Counted from the stretch's first letter, positions 24,784 through 36,802 are shown. The stretch: 64,000 bases of DNA from Lomentospora prolificans (GCA_029532625.1 JARFXM010000007.1:1612001-1676000), one strand, 5' to 3'. Made by a program: numbers and translations. Notes: a model not told the origin generated them from the letters alone.

Positions 24784-25602
24784 TCAGTCTCCCTCGATGA
24801 CCTCAATCATGTCATCTGCTGCGTTGGCCTCCTCCACCTTATCATTTGTATCCCATTTATTTCCTTGATCAACACAGCACTTTGACTCTCTGTCACATAT
24901 ATCTAATTCTAGGTCATCAAGATTTTCGTGTTTAACCCGGACAGCCAGTGTGTGTAAATCTAATTTGCGTTATAATCTATTTGCCAGTTTGTCGAAAACA
25001 TTCGGCAAGCCATCTATGATATCCTTTGCGGACTCAGCTGCGCAAAATTCCGCCAAGCTCCTCATGTTCACCGTTGGCGGCGTCACAGTTGACTTCTCAA
25101 ACGCAGGTATAATGATCTTCGAATACCAGTTCTTGTTTCCTTGAAGCGTTCTTCACTCCCGATGACCGAGAATCTCAGCGTTCGTGACCTGCCAGAGGTA
25201 AACATAATGACCGTTGCAGTATTCCCCTGATTTCCTGTAGGGATCTGGGATCTCATAATGCCACATCTTAAGTAGAACAGTACGCATGGGAAAACCACTT
25301 CTTATCCGGCTTTTCAGATTAATAGCTATCAGTGTCTGAGCACCTCGTTTACCGGTCGCATCTATGCCAGAGCGTCTATTGCAGTTGGGGAGGTTGTGAA
25401 TGATATATAGGGTCCTGGTGTCCAGTCGCGGGTGGTTGAAATGCTTAGCCAGAGAGACTTTATGCGGTTGAGGATTATTGAGGCGCATCTCCGGCGCCCT
25501 TGAGATCATACGACCATCCCCGGCTAGCTGGTCTCCAGAAAGGAATAGCCTCAGATAGACTTTTCGTGGCATTAAAGGGATTGAAAGTATGCTGATGCCC
25601 AC
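24784..25602 (-). pseudogene. unassigned gene relic with two in-frame stops
   Basis: One continuous minus-strand frame of 273 codons, broken by TGA at 25153-25155 and TAA at 24970-24972 and closed by TGA at 24784. The text looks like real protein on both sides of each stop: YLRLFLSGDQLAGDGRMIS before the first, NWYSKIIIPAFEKSTVTPP between them, and an acidic tail (NDKVEEANAADDMIEVIEGD) after the second. I do not recognise the family. It lies tail to tail with the NLR, about 220 bases away. No intron signals explain the stops, so decay is the simplest reading. The 5' end may extend beyond 25602 in another frame. Confidence 0.45.
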
Positions 25603-26509
25603 AGATGATGTTATTCTTCGGTTGTAAACGGGCTGGTAACCGGTTCAGGGTATAACCGACGTATGTCAGCTCGTCGACCAAGAACAGGACATTCACCCTT
25701 CGTAAGAAAGCGTTTCTACGTTGTAAGTAGCTTTAAGGGGTAAAAGATTTGTATTAACTTTGGCACCAGATAGCGGATATCATGATTAATGATCCACGGT
25801 GTTGGCGCGAGCCACAAGGCTCTCTTAGGGTCTGGTTCGCCAGAAACTAATCGAACTGTTACACATGAGAAAGAAGCTTGGGCGACCCTGTTGATGCCGG
25901 AAGTACAAGTGTTAATGACCATCTTAGATTCTCCCACAGGGAGCTTCGGTTCATGTCCAACTCGAGAAGAGCTTAGATGGGGGTTGGTATGGAAGATAGT
26001 CTATTCGACTTCGTATATAAGAAAACCATGGGACTGCATTTGTTACCGCTCGGGAGAATGTCAGTATATCAAACAAGATCGACAATTTGAGGGCCTGACG
26101 CAACGGCGAGATGCACTGGATGCATCGACAAGCCAGATTCCCATCCTGTTTACTCCGTTCGTGTCATCTACTAATACGACCAGGGTTGCCAGAAGAGAGA
26201 ACATCTGCCATTTTGTATCTTTCATTGCCATACCATGAGCCAGCGAGGAAGCTACTTAGGACAGCGAATATGCCCAAAAAGGGGCTGGCTGATTACGGTT
26301 CTTGTGACGAGCCGGAAATTACGGTTTCCCGGTTTTTGGCTTGCCTGATTCTGAGCTCTCAGGATTCGAAATTCGGGTTCCACAGAAATAAACCCCCAGC
26401 TATTCAAGTATTAGCGGTTCGTCCAAAACCTCCAAGTTATACGCTTAGGCAATAATTAACTTTTGCCGATCTGGTATATATTCATAATCTGCCCAGGAGT
26501 ATATCCGAT
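25603..26509. other. stretch without a clear gene
   Basis: Short open frames on both strands, none with a recognised domain. Part of it (to ~25700, minus strand, including NVLFLVDELTYVGYTLNRLP) may be an upstream piece of the relic at 24784-25602. Confidence 0.35.
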
Positions 26510-27357
26510 TTATCCTTCCCAAACAGTTGGGCCGGGTGCGGTATAGCTAGTTCTCGGAGGCGAATACGGCCAAAGGAGTCCAGGATCATTGGCCTTGTAG
26601 GCTCCTGGGAACGCAACGAGCGGCCCCGGTACACCATCGCCACCACCTGTAATCTCGATTTGCCCGCAACTGATATAGAATTGCGCCCCGCCAGGGTTTT
26701 GTGCGAGGTGTAGGGCGATGCTCTCGACGCGCACGAGGTATTTCCCACTCGGTACGTTCTTTGGCACTACGAAGCTGACCTCGTTTTTGTCTATGAAAAT
26801 AGAAAACACTGCATTAGCATCATATACCAGATAATACTTTGGACCAGGACAGGGGACTCCTACGGTATGCCGGCCAGGTCTTTTCGTCACCCCCAAGCGG
26901 ACCATTACCCTCTACAGCGCTAATGCTCCCAACCTTGAACCACACATCGCCGTCTGCCTCCCACGTGTTGATATCCGCACCGTCGGGAACTCTGGCCATA
27001 TAGAACTGGCAGGGACCAAAGTGCATGATCCCGGACGAGGCGACAAAGCCGAGAGTATCTCCGGCTGCCAGCGTCGTAGTGGCGGTTCCGGTACTGCCGC
27101 CGAAACAACGGAAGTCGGGGCTGTTTACATCGGACACGGCTCCGTTGTCGCGCGAGTTTTGGACCTTGGTGCGTCGGACCGAAAGCCAATCGGCGGCCTC
27201 AGGTTGTCCGTTGACGATGAGCCTCGGGAATTTGTCTTTGAGATGTGATGGTTAGCAGCACAGAACGGTGGTGTGTCATTGGACTGTGAGAAGTAGACGA
27301 CTTACAGTGTGCTTGTACTGCCACAGCTAGCAGGAGGGTAGACACGAGGAACTTCAT
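26510..27357 (-). CDS. AA9 lytic polysaccharide monooxygenase
   Basis: Secreted copper enzyme that oxidatively cleaves cellulose or related glucans (AA9, formerly GH61). Three exons on the minus strand: 27357-27306, 27235-26828, 26790-26510; 246 aa. The signal peptide MKFLVSTLLLAVAVQA ends so that mature residue 1 is His17, completed across the first splice as HYKFPRL; this N-terminal His is half of the copper brace. The second copper His is in GIMHFGPC, and the axial Tyr and its Gln partner are in GGAQFYISCGQI. The first intron ends in AAG with a GCTAAC branch site. No cellulose-binding module or linker follows the catalytic domain. It sits beside a decayed secreted carboxylesterase on the same strand. 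Confidence 0.93.
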
Positions 27358-27747
27358 TTTGGCCGGCCGCTCACAAGAACGCTCGTGGTTTGGTGTGGGT
27401 CTAAACCGCAAAAAACGGGGAAGAGATCCAGATGCGCGGATCGGCGGGGAGGACCTTATAATAATAATAGTCCTTCAACGGCCGGAATAAATACGGAACT
27501 AGCCAAGTGCCGGGAAATACACGATGTCCGTGATGCCTTTAGAAGCCACACGCATTCAGATGGGGCCAATTAAGATGGTAAAAAATCAATTAGCCGGACT
27601 GGTTTATTCCAATGCTTAATAGCAACGAACACAATCTGAATAAATTGTAAGATACGGCCTTCACTCCATCCCGGCAAATACCCCGGATGAGCATCAGCTC
27701 GCGAACATCCCATTCCTCCGAATTTCATAAACTAAACGAGCAGCCCC

Positions 27748-29690
27748 CTATAACGACGATTCTGGGCGTAAGGTTAGCGAGTTTCTAGCCAAGGTGTTAA
27801 ACCCCGTTGGCGGGGTCTTATTGATCTTGTTGATCATCTCGCATCGGGCATTGAGGTCTGCCCGACGCGCAACGCTCTGAGGGCCGCTTTCTGTGAGGTT
27901 TAGGATCTGCTTTTCAAAGCTGTAGACAAGCCAACCCGGTTTCTCGCCGTAGACAAAGTTCAAGAGGCCCCTCTGGTACTGCCTCGCTTCGTCCGCGTTG
28001 TGGACGGGGGTGTTTTCTTGGTCGATGTAAAAGAAGTCTGAAAAGGTTGATATAAGCGCGTCCAAGATTTCAGGATGTTCGATAAAACTATATCATGACG
28101 ACCAAACTGGAAAAAAAAAACGAACGTACAGTTCATGTCCTGGCCATGGAGTAGGGGGGCACAGAAAGGATGTAGCGACTGGATATTCCTTCATAGGCAG
28201 CCGCCACGTTGCATGCGAAGATGACATCGGTCGTCCAATCCCATGCAAGCCTAGCGGGGTTGTCTTCATAGTCGTAGTGAGAAAGAATATAATCAACGGT
28301 CTCGTTGCTCGCTGTGGTGTATATTTGCCGCACTAGTCTGCCAAAGGCCTCAGGGAAGCCGACGTCACTGCTAAGTCCCATGCCCTGTCGTGATTGTAAT
28401 TCGTTAACAACCGCCCTGCATTTCGATATGTTGATTATTATCTCACCTCATTCGCCGTGTTTCCAAGTATTAGAGACGTGAAATGTTTGTGGTACCTTCC
28501 TTCTTCGAACAAGGTTTGCGGCATATCAGGTACGTATTCTCCATCGACAACGGGTCCGAAGCCAGGTGACGGGCCAAATAGTCCGCCGCCCGAAGTAGAT
28601 TGCGTTTCAATGATCAAGTGATGGTTAACAACAGATATAGTTTCCTCCGGGGCTGATCGGAGACATTCAATGGATGTGCAGTTGGCCGTATCCAGGATCA
28701 TCTGGAAAAGGGATTTTTGCCGATCGATGATGTCGCGTCTCGGAGGTATTCCAGGAGAAGCGGCGAATGCCTACCAGACCACCTTGTTGGACCCCACACA
28801 TCTTTCGAAAATTATTATTGTATACTATAATACCATACCTGCTTATATGGTGGCGGCTTACCTTCGCCGCCGTTTAGAACCGAGGACAGGCCAATAATTC
28901 CCGCTCCAGCGCTCTGGCCCATGATAGTGACTCGATCGGGATCGCCGCCAAAGTTTGAGATGTATTTGGATGTCCATTCGGCGTGCGGCAAGACAATCAT
29001 GCATCCCGGCATTGGCTACCATGTCCTCGCCCGGGAGATATGTCCAGCCTGGAAATCCGAGTCTTTAGGGTCATTATTAAGAGTACAAGTAGATTCTATC
29101 GACTCGGAAAGTGTAGTAGAGCATGATGCTTACCTGTAGTTGTTAGCTACAAAGATGAACTTTGAGTCGTCATCCGCCGCGTCAAATAGCCCATTGGACA
29201 GGACAAAGATGTCCTTGGACCCAAACGCAAAAGCGCTGCCCACAAAGAAATGCAACACCGGCACGTTATCGCCAGGCTTCACGCCTTCGGGCACGTATAC
29301 ATCGAGGAACAAGCAGTCCTCTTGGCCCCAGGTAGTGCCGTTTAAAGGTGGGAAGGGGGCCTCTTTCGGAGCAGAAGAGATGCAGTCATAAGTCGTCGGC
29401 GGAGCTTCGCCGTTTTGAATCTCGTCGACCTCGGGTAGGTCGGTATCCGGAAGACGAAAACGCAGGTCGCCCGTTGGCGAGTTGGCGAAGCGGATGTTCT
29501 TGTACACGGATACCTTTTTGTCGGATGTCGTTGTGTTCACGTAAGTCGGGACATGCTTCGCGTATCCCAGATCCACCAGTCCTGTCTTGGAGGCCGGACT
29601 TGCTGTGCCGCGACCGAAGAAGAGACTAGGGCGCTCAAAGAGAAGGCGATAAAATTCTGTAGGAGCGCCACGGCAAACTTTGAGATTCAA
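27748..29690 (-). pseudogene. secreted type-B carboxylesterase, decayed
   Basis: Related to fungal type-B carboxylesterases. On the minus strand one follows DLGYAKHVPTYVNTT, VYKNIRFANSPTGDLRFR, EDCLFLDVYVPEG, the nucleophile elbow GQSAGAG, and the catalytic-His region HGQDMN. Introns can be placed at 29132-29064 or so, ~28835-28770, ~28440-28385 and ~28130-28090 (donor GTTCGT). Three breaks remain. Near 28984 one extra base separates AGMHDCLAA from AEWTSKYISNF. At 28154-28159 a run of six C (minus strand) should be seven to read PPLLHGQDMN. At the 5' end a signal-peptide-like frame (KFAVALLQNFIAFSLSALV) is out of frame with the mature protein and has no ATG. Length and order otherwise match a full ~540-aa enzyme. 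The neighbouring AA9 gene is intact. Confidence 0.7.
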
Positions 29691-29696
29691 TATCAC

Positions 29697-31904
29697 TATC
29701 CCGCAAGATCTTTATTGATTTCGAGGTGGTGCGTGCTGTATCTCGACTTTCAGTATTAGAAGGGCTTCCAGTATTTATACCACATCCATCTAGTGCATTC
29801 TTATTAGTTTGCCTAGGGCTTCACCTGCCGGAATAGCAAAACATCATGGTTAAAGTTCCGATCAGCAAGCCGGTCGGAGTAATAAGCAGGCGTAACTGAT
29901 CGGGCTGAGAGCCCCAGCCGGGCACCTCAACAGCGCCGATCAGCGGCTGCGGCCAGTGCTTGGAGAGAGTTCACTCGCTCGGGGTTAGCAACCAGCCACA
30001 TCCCCCACGTCATACCAAGACGGCGTATTCCTCGTACAGTATGCTTCTTCCCACCCATCCGCCCAATGGGGAAATCTTGTGTGAACCAAAAGCAAATAGG
30101 CTTGCCCTGGGCCAACCTTGATGTGCAGAGGCCAGGCTAATTCAATGGGAAGAATGAGCCAATCGAAATGATTGCGCCTTGCATTTTCTATGTTCGTGTT
30201 CGTCGGGTTCATTACGTGGTCAGGCCCTCCAGCACAAAAATGCGTATCAGACTGATGATGCTGGAATGTGGGCTCTGACAAAGGCCATGGCGTGAATGTT
30301 GAAGGCAGATCTACGCGGCTGGCAACAAGTGCCGCTGTGATGGACAGGCATGGGCCAGGCCATCCCCAGGCAGGACACAATTCTTATGAGATTTCATCTC
30401 CTGCATGTTCGATTTTATCGCCGATGCGCTGGAACAGAGAGATCGAAAAGCTCCGCTCTTCCCCATTGCGATTCCCCACAGTAGATTTTCACAAGCACTT
30501 TTACTCCAGACACATTGACCTCGGCACCTTAAAAGAGCAGCGAAAACACAGAACTAGTTCAACAAACTCGATGTGCCGAGCCGTATTTTGACCCGTTATA
30601 TTCCTACTTTCCGTCATGGCTCTCTCTTTGTTTGCTGTGCCTTTTATTTTCTCTGTAATCAGCAGAAGTTGTAAGACTGGATGCAAGGATGTGACAGAGA
30701 TTCTACTACTACGCGTCGCGCTGGGTGTCGAAGAAGAGCGGGCGGTCTGGCTGCGGTTGCCAGCTGGGAACCGTTATTCAGGAGGTCAGCAGAATTCACG
30801 CTGAGCACGGGCTATTAATAATATGGAGATGGATCCAATTTGACACTGCATTTTCTGTCCGAGTCAGAGACGCCGTTGGCATCTGGCAAGCGCTCGAGAC
30901 AGACGGCGATCAGTAATCCTTTGGAAAGGAGTCGATTCTGGAACTGAATCCTGATGCTTGTGACTGGAGCTACCCACTAGGTAATTAATGAGATGAAGCC
31001 AGCTGGCAGCTTACTATAGCCTCCCCCGGATGGCCCCTCGACAAGGTTCACCCCTCCACTGTGGATGGCCGGCTGGAGGAGGTGGGCCGAGCTGGGCGGG
31101 AAACACGAAATGAGAGAGAGAGCCAACAGAAACTAAAAGCGACTCGGACGGAATGCTCCACGCTTCGACTCCAGGCAGGAACGGAAGATAAAATGAGGAA
31201 ATGCGACGCTGTTGGCGAGTGAGTTCAGGGGCGGTTAGGGCGCAGTTGGGCGCTATTAGTCATGAGAGTGTCCTTCGATACTGGACACGGAGATTGGCCA
31301 AGACAGCATGATCGAGAGTGGTTAGTGCCTGATCCTTCCCCGTGGCGCAGCCCTACGGGTATTATAAACTTGGCTTTTGCTTGGTCAAAGTTTGACCACT
31401 GCCAGTTCAGTCTTCCTGGGAGGGGTCTTCCTGGTAGGTACCTCATCCCCAGAAATGCTGGCTTGGCCTGGCTGGGAGGAATGCCAGCTTCGCTTGCCCG
31501 TTCTGCCTCTCCTTGGCACCTTCCCACCTTCCCACACCTTTCCCGCCTGCTCAACACGTGCATTCCACGCCTTCGTGGAACGTATTGCCAGCCAACAGTT
31601 ACGCCTCTTTTTCCGACCCCTTTCCGGCTCGTTTCTTCTTTTTTTTTTCCTTTTTTTTTTTTTTTCCCTTTTCTTTTTCCTCCCTCTTGTGCGATCGTGA
31701 GATTTCGAATGAGGCTGTCGTTCCTTCCTGTCTCGACGACTTCCATCGTCGTCTCTATCCAAATTCCCACACCGATGAGCGATAGGCGCTTGGAGTGGTT
31801 ATAGGGTCGCCTCTACCAATCTTGTTCTTTGCTTTCTTTCTCGTCTTCTTTTTTTTTTTTTTTTTTTTGGATTCGCTTCCTCTGTTTCCCACCCCGACGT
31901 CAAG
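29697..31904. other. intergenic stretch
   Basis: No supportable gene. Divergent promoter region between the esterase relic and the GT31-like gene. From about 31480 the plus strand is strongly pyrimidine-rich, with a long T tract near 31640-31672 and 20 T at 31849-31868, just before the GT31-like start. Confidence 0.5.
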
Positions 31905-33546
31905 ATGATGAAGTCGCGTCGGAATCTGATCGCCGCCTGTATCTTCGTAGTGACACTTTTCCTTTTCTTCTTTCCGCCAGGCGAAGATTTTTCCTATCGC
32001 GCACATCCTCCGCCCCCTCCTCCTCAAGCACCGCAATCCAAGACGCAACAGCAAACCCAGTCGCAGGCCCAGCAACCAAAGAACCCCGCCGACGCCTCGG
32101 ACAATGGCGCCATCTCCCCCTTCGGAGACTTCTCCGTCACCGATCGCCCGATGATGCCCGCCCACGATCCCCTCTGCGCCCAGCTTCCCGGCCGCACCGC
32201 CAGCATTGTTCTCATCGTCAAGACGGGCGCCACCGAGTCGTTCAGCAAGATCCCGACCCAGCTCCAGACGATCCTGCGATGCGTACCCGACCTGCTCTTG
32301 TTCTCCGACATGGAGCAGACCATCGCCGGCGCACACGTCCGCGACTCTCTCGACACCGTCCTCCCCGAGGTCAAGAATCATTCCGACTTCAACCTATACC
32401 ACGCGCAGAAGCAGTGTCTCGTCAGCCAAGCTGACTGCACGCGGCACCGCGATAAGGGCAAGGAGGGCTGGAACATGGACAAGTACAAAAACATCCACAT
32501 CGCCGAGAAGGCCTACAACCTGCGGCCCGGCCGAGACTGGTACGTCGTCATCGATGCTGACACGTACCTCTTCTGGACAACGCTTGTTTCGTTCTTGGGC
32601 CGCCTTGACCCGTCGCGCAAGCTTTTGCTGGGCAGCATTGCGCACTACAAGGACTTCCCTTTCGCTCACGGCGGAAGCGGTTACATCATGTCCCGCGGCG
32701 CGATGGACGCCTTTGTCGGCGAAAACCCTGGCATTGGCAATGCTTACGATCAGAGGGTGACGCAGGAGTGCTGCGGCGACTGGATGTTCTCCAAGGCGAT
32801 GCAGGAGACGTCAGGAATCCCAGTGACGCAAGCGGTGAGTAATAATTTTCTTGTTTTTCCTTTCCGGGCCAGAGTTCAGATCTCCCATCTCAACATTATG
32901 CACGTCACTGATGCCCAAGGCATTGTAGTTCCCCACTATCAACGGCGATAAGATCTGGAGCGTACCCTTTGGGCCGACCCACTGGTGCCACCCGCTCGCG
33001 ACCATGCACCACGTCGATAGCGAGGAAATGTCTCTCTTCTGGGAGTTTGAGGTCAAGTGGTATCTGAAGCACAAGTCCTCAAGCAGCACCGAGGTGAAGC
33101 CCGTCCTCCTCCGCGACATGTACCTCGAGTATTTCCTCCCGAAAGCCGACGATCAGCGCGAAGACTGGAACAATATCAGCGAGGACTTCATCTATCTCAC
33201 CCGTGCCCCGACGGACGACGAGAAGGGCAGGATGGTCCCCGACGACAAGCAATCCAAGTTCGAGCGGCTCGCGCCGACGTCGCTTGAAAACTGCAAGCTG
33301 GCCTGCGAGAAAAAGTCGGAGTGCTTCCAGTACGCGTACTGGGGCGACGGAAAGTGCGCCTTGAGCAAGTCATTCAAGATTGGGTATCCTACCAACCATG
33401 AGGAGGACCCGGCGAGGCGACAGACGGCCGGGTGGCTGATTGACAGGATCAAGACCTGGGTTGCGAAGCAGGGCGGATGCTCCAATCCCACGTGGCCGAA
33501 TACCGAAGGGGGAAACAGGAAGAAGAGCTTCTTCGGCGGCCTTTGA
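31905..33546 (+). CDS. GT31-like glycosyltransferase, type II membrane protein with PAN-like tail
   Basis: Predicted Golgi glycosyltransferase of the GT31/fringe-like group. Two phase-0 exons, 31905-32834 and 32929-33546, give 515 aa. A single N-terminal membrane anchor (residues ~8-26, LIAACIFVVTLFLFFF) follows a basic start, then a Pro/Gln-rich stem to about residue 70. The catalytic part carries a DxD-type metal and nucleotide-sugar site, D217-A-D219 in VVIDADTYLFW, and GGSGYIMSRGAMDAF, a typical GT31 acceptor-side motif. At the C-terminus, four closely spaced Cys (LENCKLACEKKSECFQYAY, then GKCALS) look like a PAN/apple-like fold. The intron at 32835 has donor GTGAGT. Sugar and acceptor are unknown. 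Confidence 0.8.
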
Positions 33547-35368
33547 GAGTCGAAATAGAACGGTGGTGGAACTCTACTGTTTGATGGGCCCTCGAGCAGA
33601 CGTGCTCGGTCCCTATCGGGCCGGGTCTTTACAATTTGTACTTGTCACAGATGAAACTCTTTCGGAACGATACGTCATGAAAAGAAACAAAAATGAAGAT
33701 CAGAAAAAAGAAGGCATGGGACGGTAGTTATCGTTGACGCGGAAAAATTCATCAGGGATCTTGGGGCTTCTTACACTCGGCATGTACAATGGATGAATGT
33801 TGGGCTCTACCGCTTTAATAGATGGGCAGGCAATAGGTCTGAATGCCAGCATTGTTTAGCGCTATTTCGTGGACCAAAAACACAAAAGAAAAAAAAAGAG
33901 TATATATACAAGCAACCACAAATAATAGGGGGTTCTTAATTCCTCACTTGGTAATTCAACAGCCTAACGATGCTCTCGTTCTATAGGGTAATTGATGCAT
34001 TCGTGAATGTTGACCTGACTTTGCATAATAATCTTCAAGCCTGAGGGTTACACTGCCAGCATCCAGTAATATTAATAAGAGTCAAACCATCAGTTTGGCT
34101 CTCCGCCCATATTTTCGGGTACCGGCCGAGTCTCGTCTTTGCAGATTCTCTTACCACTCGTCGAGCGCTGGAACTTGGCTACTTGGCTACTTGGCTAGCT
34201 TGGCTCGACTCGACTCAAGGCCAGCGGTCTCGCGGTGACACCGCGGTCGTGGCGAACCAAGAAACGTCTCACAAGCCTGGTCACGCCGGCGGTGGAGATC
34301 GGCCATTCGGTGAGACCAACTTCCACTCCCTGACGTCACCGACAAGACGGCCAATGTCTTGTATTTAGGCCAGGGAGCTGTAAGCACTTGCCCGAACGAG
34401 ATTTTGGTTCCAACCCGGACTGAGAGGCAAGATGGTGGTGATGGTAGCTGAAAAGGACCGGCTCGCGACTTTGGCGGCGTTGAGAAGTTGATCCTGCTCA
34501 AGTGCGGGTTGCCTTGATGATCGAGCGAGACATATAACATTACATGGAAGCCTGCTAGCTGGCGAAGCTCAGGACATCAGGTGTATCGTGCATCTCGCCA
34601 ACCTTTAATTCATATTCCGCGATATCCGTCAATGCGACGTCGGAGCTGCTCGCTGGCGGCTCTAATTTCTTTTTTTTTTTCTTTGTTATTCTTTTTCTTT
34701 TTGTCATGGATGGAAACCAAAAAGTAAGCCATTTGATAGAAATACAACTAGGCTCGGGCTTCGCATTAGCTTTCGAACGCAGTCGGCCGGGTCCATCTAT
34801 ATATATCCTCTTCAATCAAGAAGGCGACCTTCCCAAGGGCGATTGTTCGGCCGAAGCTAATGCCAGGCCTCATCTCGAATGGTGCGGTGCTTCCCCGCTC
34901 TGCACTGGCGATCGCAACCTGGGGTTACGTTGTCCAGAGAGATCGCCGGGCCCTGGCTGTCATCATTGCTGCAATCATGGCTTCAAGATAGCCCGATTGG
35001 CCAATGTTAGTGGGGCTCACTGGGTTTTATGGCGATTGCCATCAATTGAAGAACGAGTTATTTTTAACCCGGCAGAGCAGTGTTTGGTTCTGGGGACGGA
35101 AAAAGAAGAAAAAAAAAAAACAACCCAAGCACTTGGAGCCAAGCCCGGCCTCTGGGTCATGCTTCTATTAAAGAGGCCGTCTCGGCTTTAATTAGCATAA
35201 TACAGAGTGCAGATTTTCAGGCACAGCCAGCCAGCTGGGCCAGCGTTGCTTTCCAACGCCAAGCTGGCCTTTATATAAATCCCAGATATTACAGCCTGCC
35301 GTCCATTTCGCTTTTGGAAAGTTGTTAAAAGTCCATCAACCTCTTCCTCTTCCCCCCCTCCCCCGACG
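33547..35368. other. intergenic stretch
   Basis: No supportable gene. It contains a short tandem run of CTTGGCTA units near 34173-34205 and the promoter of the peptidase gene. Confidence 0.5.
35272..35278 (+). promoter_or_regulatory. TATA box of the S13 peptidase gene
   Basis: TATATAA lies 91-97 bases before ATG 35369. This fungal-style promoter element directly upstream of a bacterial-type gene suggests the gene is transcribed by the host rather than being contaminating DNA. Confidence 0.5.
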
Positions 35369-36802
35369 ATGCGTCTTTCAGATCTAATCGCCGCGGCCAG
35401 TATTTGGCTCGCGACGCACGTCACCGCCGACAATTTCACATCCCAAGTCGACGAGATCCTCTCGAGGCCAACCTTTGCCGATGCCACCGTCGGCGTCAAG
35501 GTGACCGAGCTCGGATCGGGAGAGGTCATCTACACCACTCAAGAGCAGGCGCCGTTGATCCCTGCCTCGAACCAGAAGCTCCTGATGTCTACTGTTGCCC
35601 TCGCGAAATTGGGTCTCGATTTTACCTACGAGACCACCGTGTTTGGGTCCCGCCCCATTGACAAAAAGGGCGTGCTGAATGGCGATTTGTGGATTGTGGG
35701 ATCCGGCGACCCGTCTCTGAACTCTGACCGGTTAGCGAGTGTTGCCGAGAGCCTAGTTGCCAAGGGGCTGAAGAAAATTACCGGAAAAGTCTACGCCGAC
35801 GGCACGATTTTCGATGACAAGTTCCTGGGCGAAGGCTGGGATCCGGATGACGAACCATTCTACTACTCTGCCCAGGTCGCCGGGTTGAACTGCGACTTGA
35901 ACGTCGTCAAGGTCAACGTGGCACCGGGAGCTTCTGTAGGGGACCCAGCCGTGGTTAAGATTAGCGGAGTTCCCGAGGCAGAGGAGCAGTACGTGGACAT
36001 CCAATCCACCGTCAAAACCATCGCATCAGGCGGACAGGAAAGCGTCGTTTTCGACCGGACCCTTGGCACAAATACCATTATCCTCGGGGGCTCCATCCCT
36101 CAGGGTGCCGGCTCTGTCACTCTCACCGTGACCATCGATAACCCCAACGCCTTCACCGCCTACCGCCTCGCCGTCGCTCTCAACAACGCCGGCGTCAAGG
36201 TCTCCAGGACTCCCACAAAGCCGGGAAAGCTACCCAGGAAATCCACCCAGTTGGCATCGTCCACCTCCGAACCCGTCTCGGCACTTCTCAAGCTTTTCTT
36301 GAAGCCTAGCGACAACATGTACGGCGAAGCCCTCCTGAAGAAAGTCGGCCGCGAAGCCGATCCTAGCCGGCCCGGAACTGCTGCCTCCGGCGCCAACGTC
36401 GTCAAAACCTACCTCGCCGAGGAAAATATCGACGCCACCGGCGTAAAGACAGTCGACGGTTCAGGCCTATCGGACTTGAACACCGTCACTGCGCGATTCA
36501 TCAACGACCTCCTCATCCACAACAAAAACACCTTTAGCGAGGCGGAGTGGTCGGCCTGGTTCGACGCCCTCCCCATCGCCGGTGTCGACGGAACCCTGGC
36601 GTCGAGGCTCGCCGGCACGCCCGCGGCGGGACATATCCACGCAAAGACGGGCTCCCTGAGCGGCGTTTCTTCGCTTTCTGGGTACTTGGATGCGGCGGAT
36701 GGGACGGAGTACGTGTTTTCGATCTTGATGAATGGGTTCACGAGCACAACGGAGGCGAGGCAGGCTCAGGATGACATTGCGCTGGCTTTGTATTTGCGAT
36801 AA
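35369..36802 (+). CDS. D-Ala-D-Ala carboxypeptidase-like protein, peptidase family S13 (PBP4/DacB type)
   Basis: Intronless 477-aa protein of peptidase family S13, a bacterial family of penicillin-binding DD-peptidases. All three active-site motifs are present and correctly ordered: S67-N-Q-K70 (SxxK), S314-D-N316 (SxN) and K426-T-G428 in HAKTGSLSG. The large insert between the first two motifs, typical of PBP4-class enzymes, is also there (DLWIVGSGDPSL, then ~200 residues). The N-terminus MRLSDLIAAASIWLATHVTA looks like a signal peptide, so the protein is probably secreted or vacuolar. Fungi have no peptidoglycan, so the role may be hydrolysis of D-amino-acid peptides, an esterase or beta-lactamase-like activity, or attack on bacterial walls. 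This is inference. Lack of introns among intron-rich neighbours fits acquisition from bacteria. Confidence 0.92.
   Translation: MRLSDLIAAASIWLATHVTADNFTSQVDEILSRPTFADATVGVKVTELGSGEVIYTTQEQAPLIPASNQKLLMSTVALAKLGLDFTYETTVFGSRPIDKKGVLNGDLWIVGSGDPSLNSDRLASVAESLVAKGLKKITGKVYADGTIFDDKFLGEGWDPDDEPFYYSAQVAGLNCDLNVVKVNVAPGASVGDPAVVKISGVPEAEEQYVDIQSTVKTIASGGQESVVFDRTLGTNTIILGGSIPQGAGSVTLTVTIDNPNAFTAYRLAVALNNAGVKVSRTPTKPGKLPRKSTQLASSTSEPVSALLKLFLKPSDNMYGEALLKKVGREADPSRPGTAASGANVVKTYLAEENIDATGVKTVDGSGLSDLNTVTARFINDLLIHNKNTFSEAEWSAWFDALPIAGVDGTLASRLAGTPAAGHIHAKTGSLSGVSSLSGYLDAADGTEYVFSILMNGFTSTTEARQAQDDIALALYLR

Noticed and set aside
25789..26238. 149-codon plus-strand frame
   Set aside because: No domain, no splice partners, composition not convincing.
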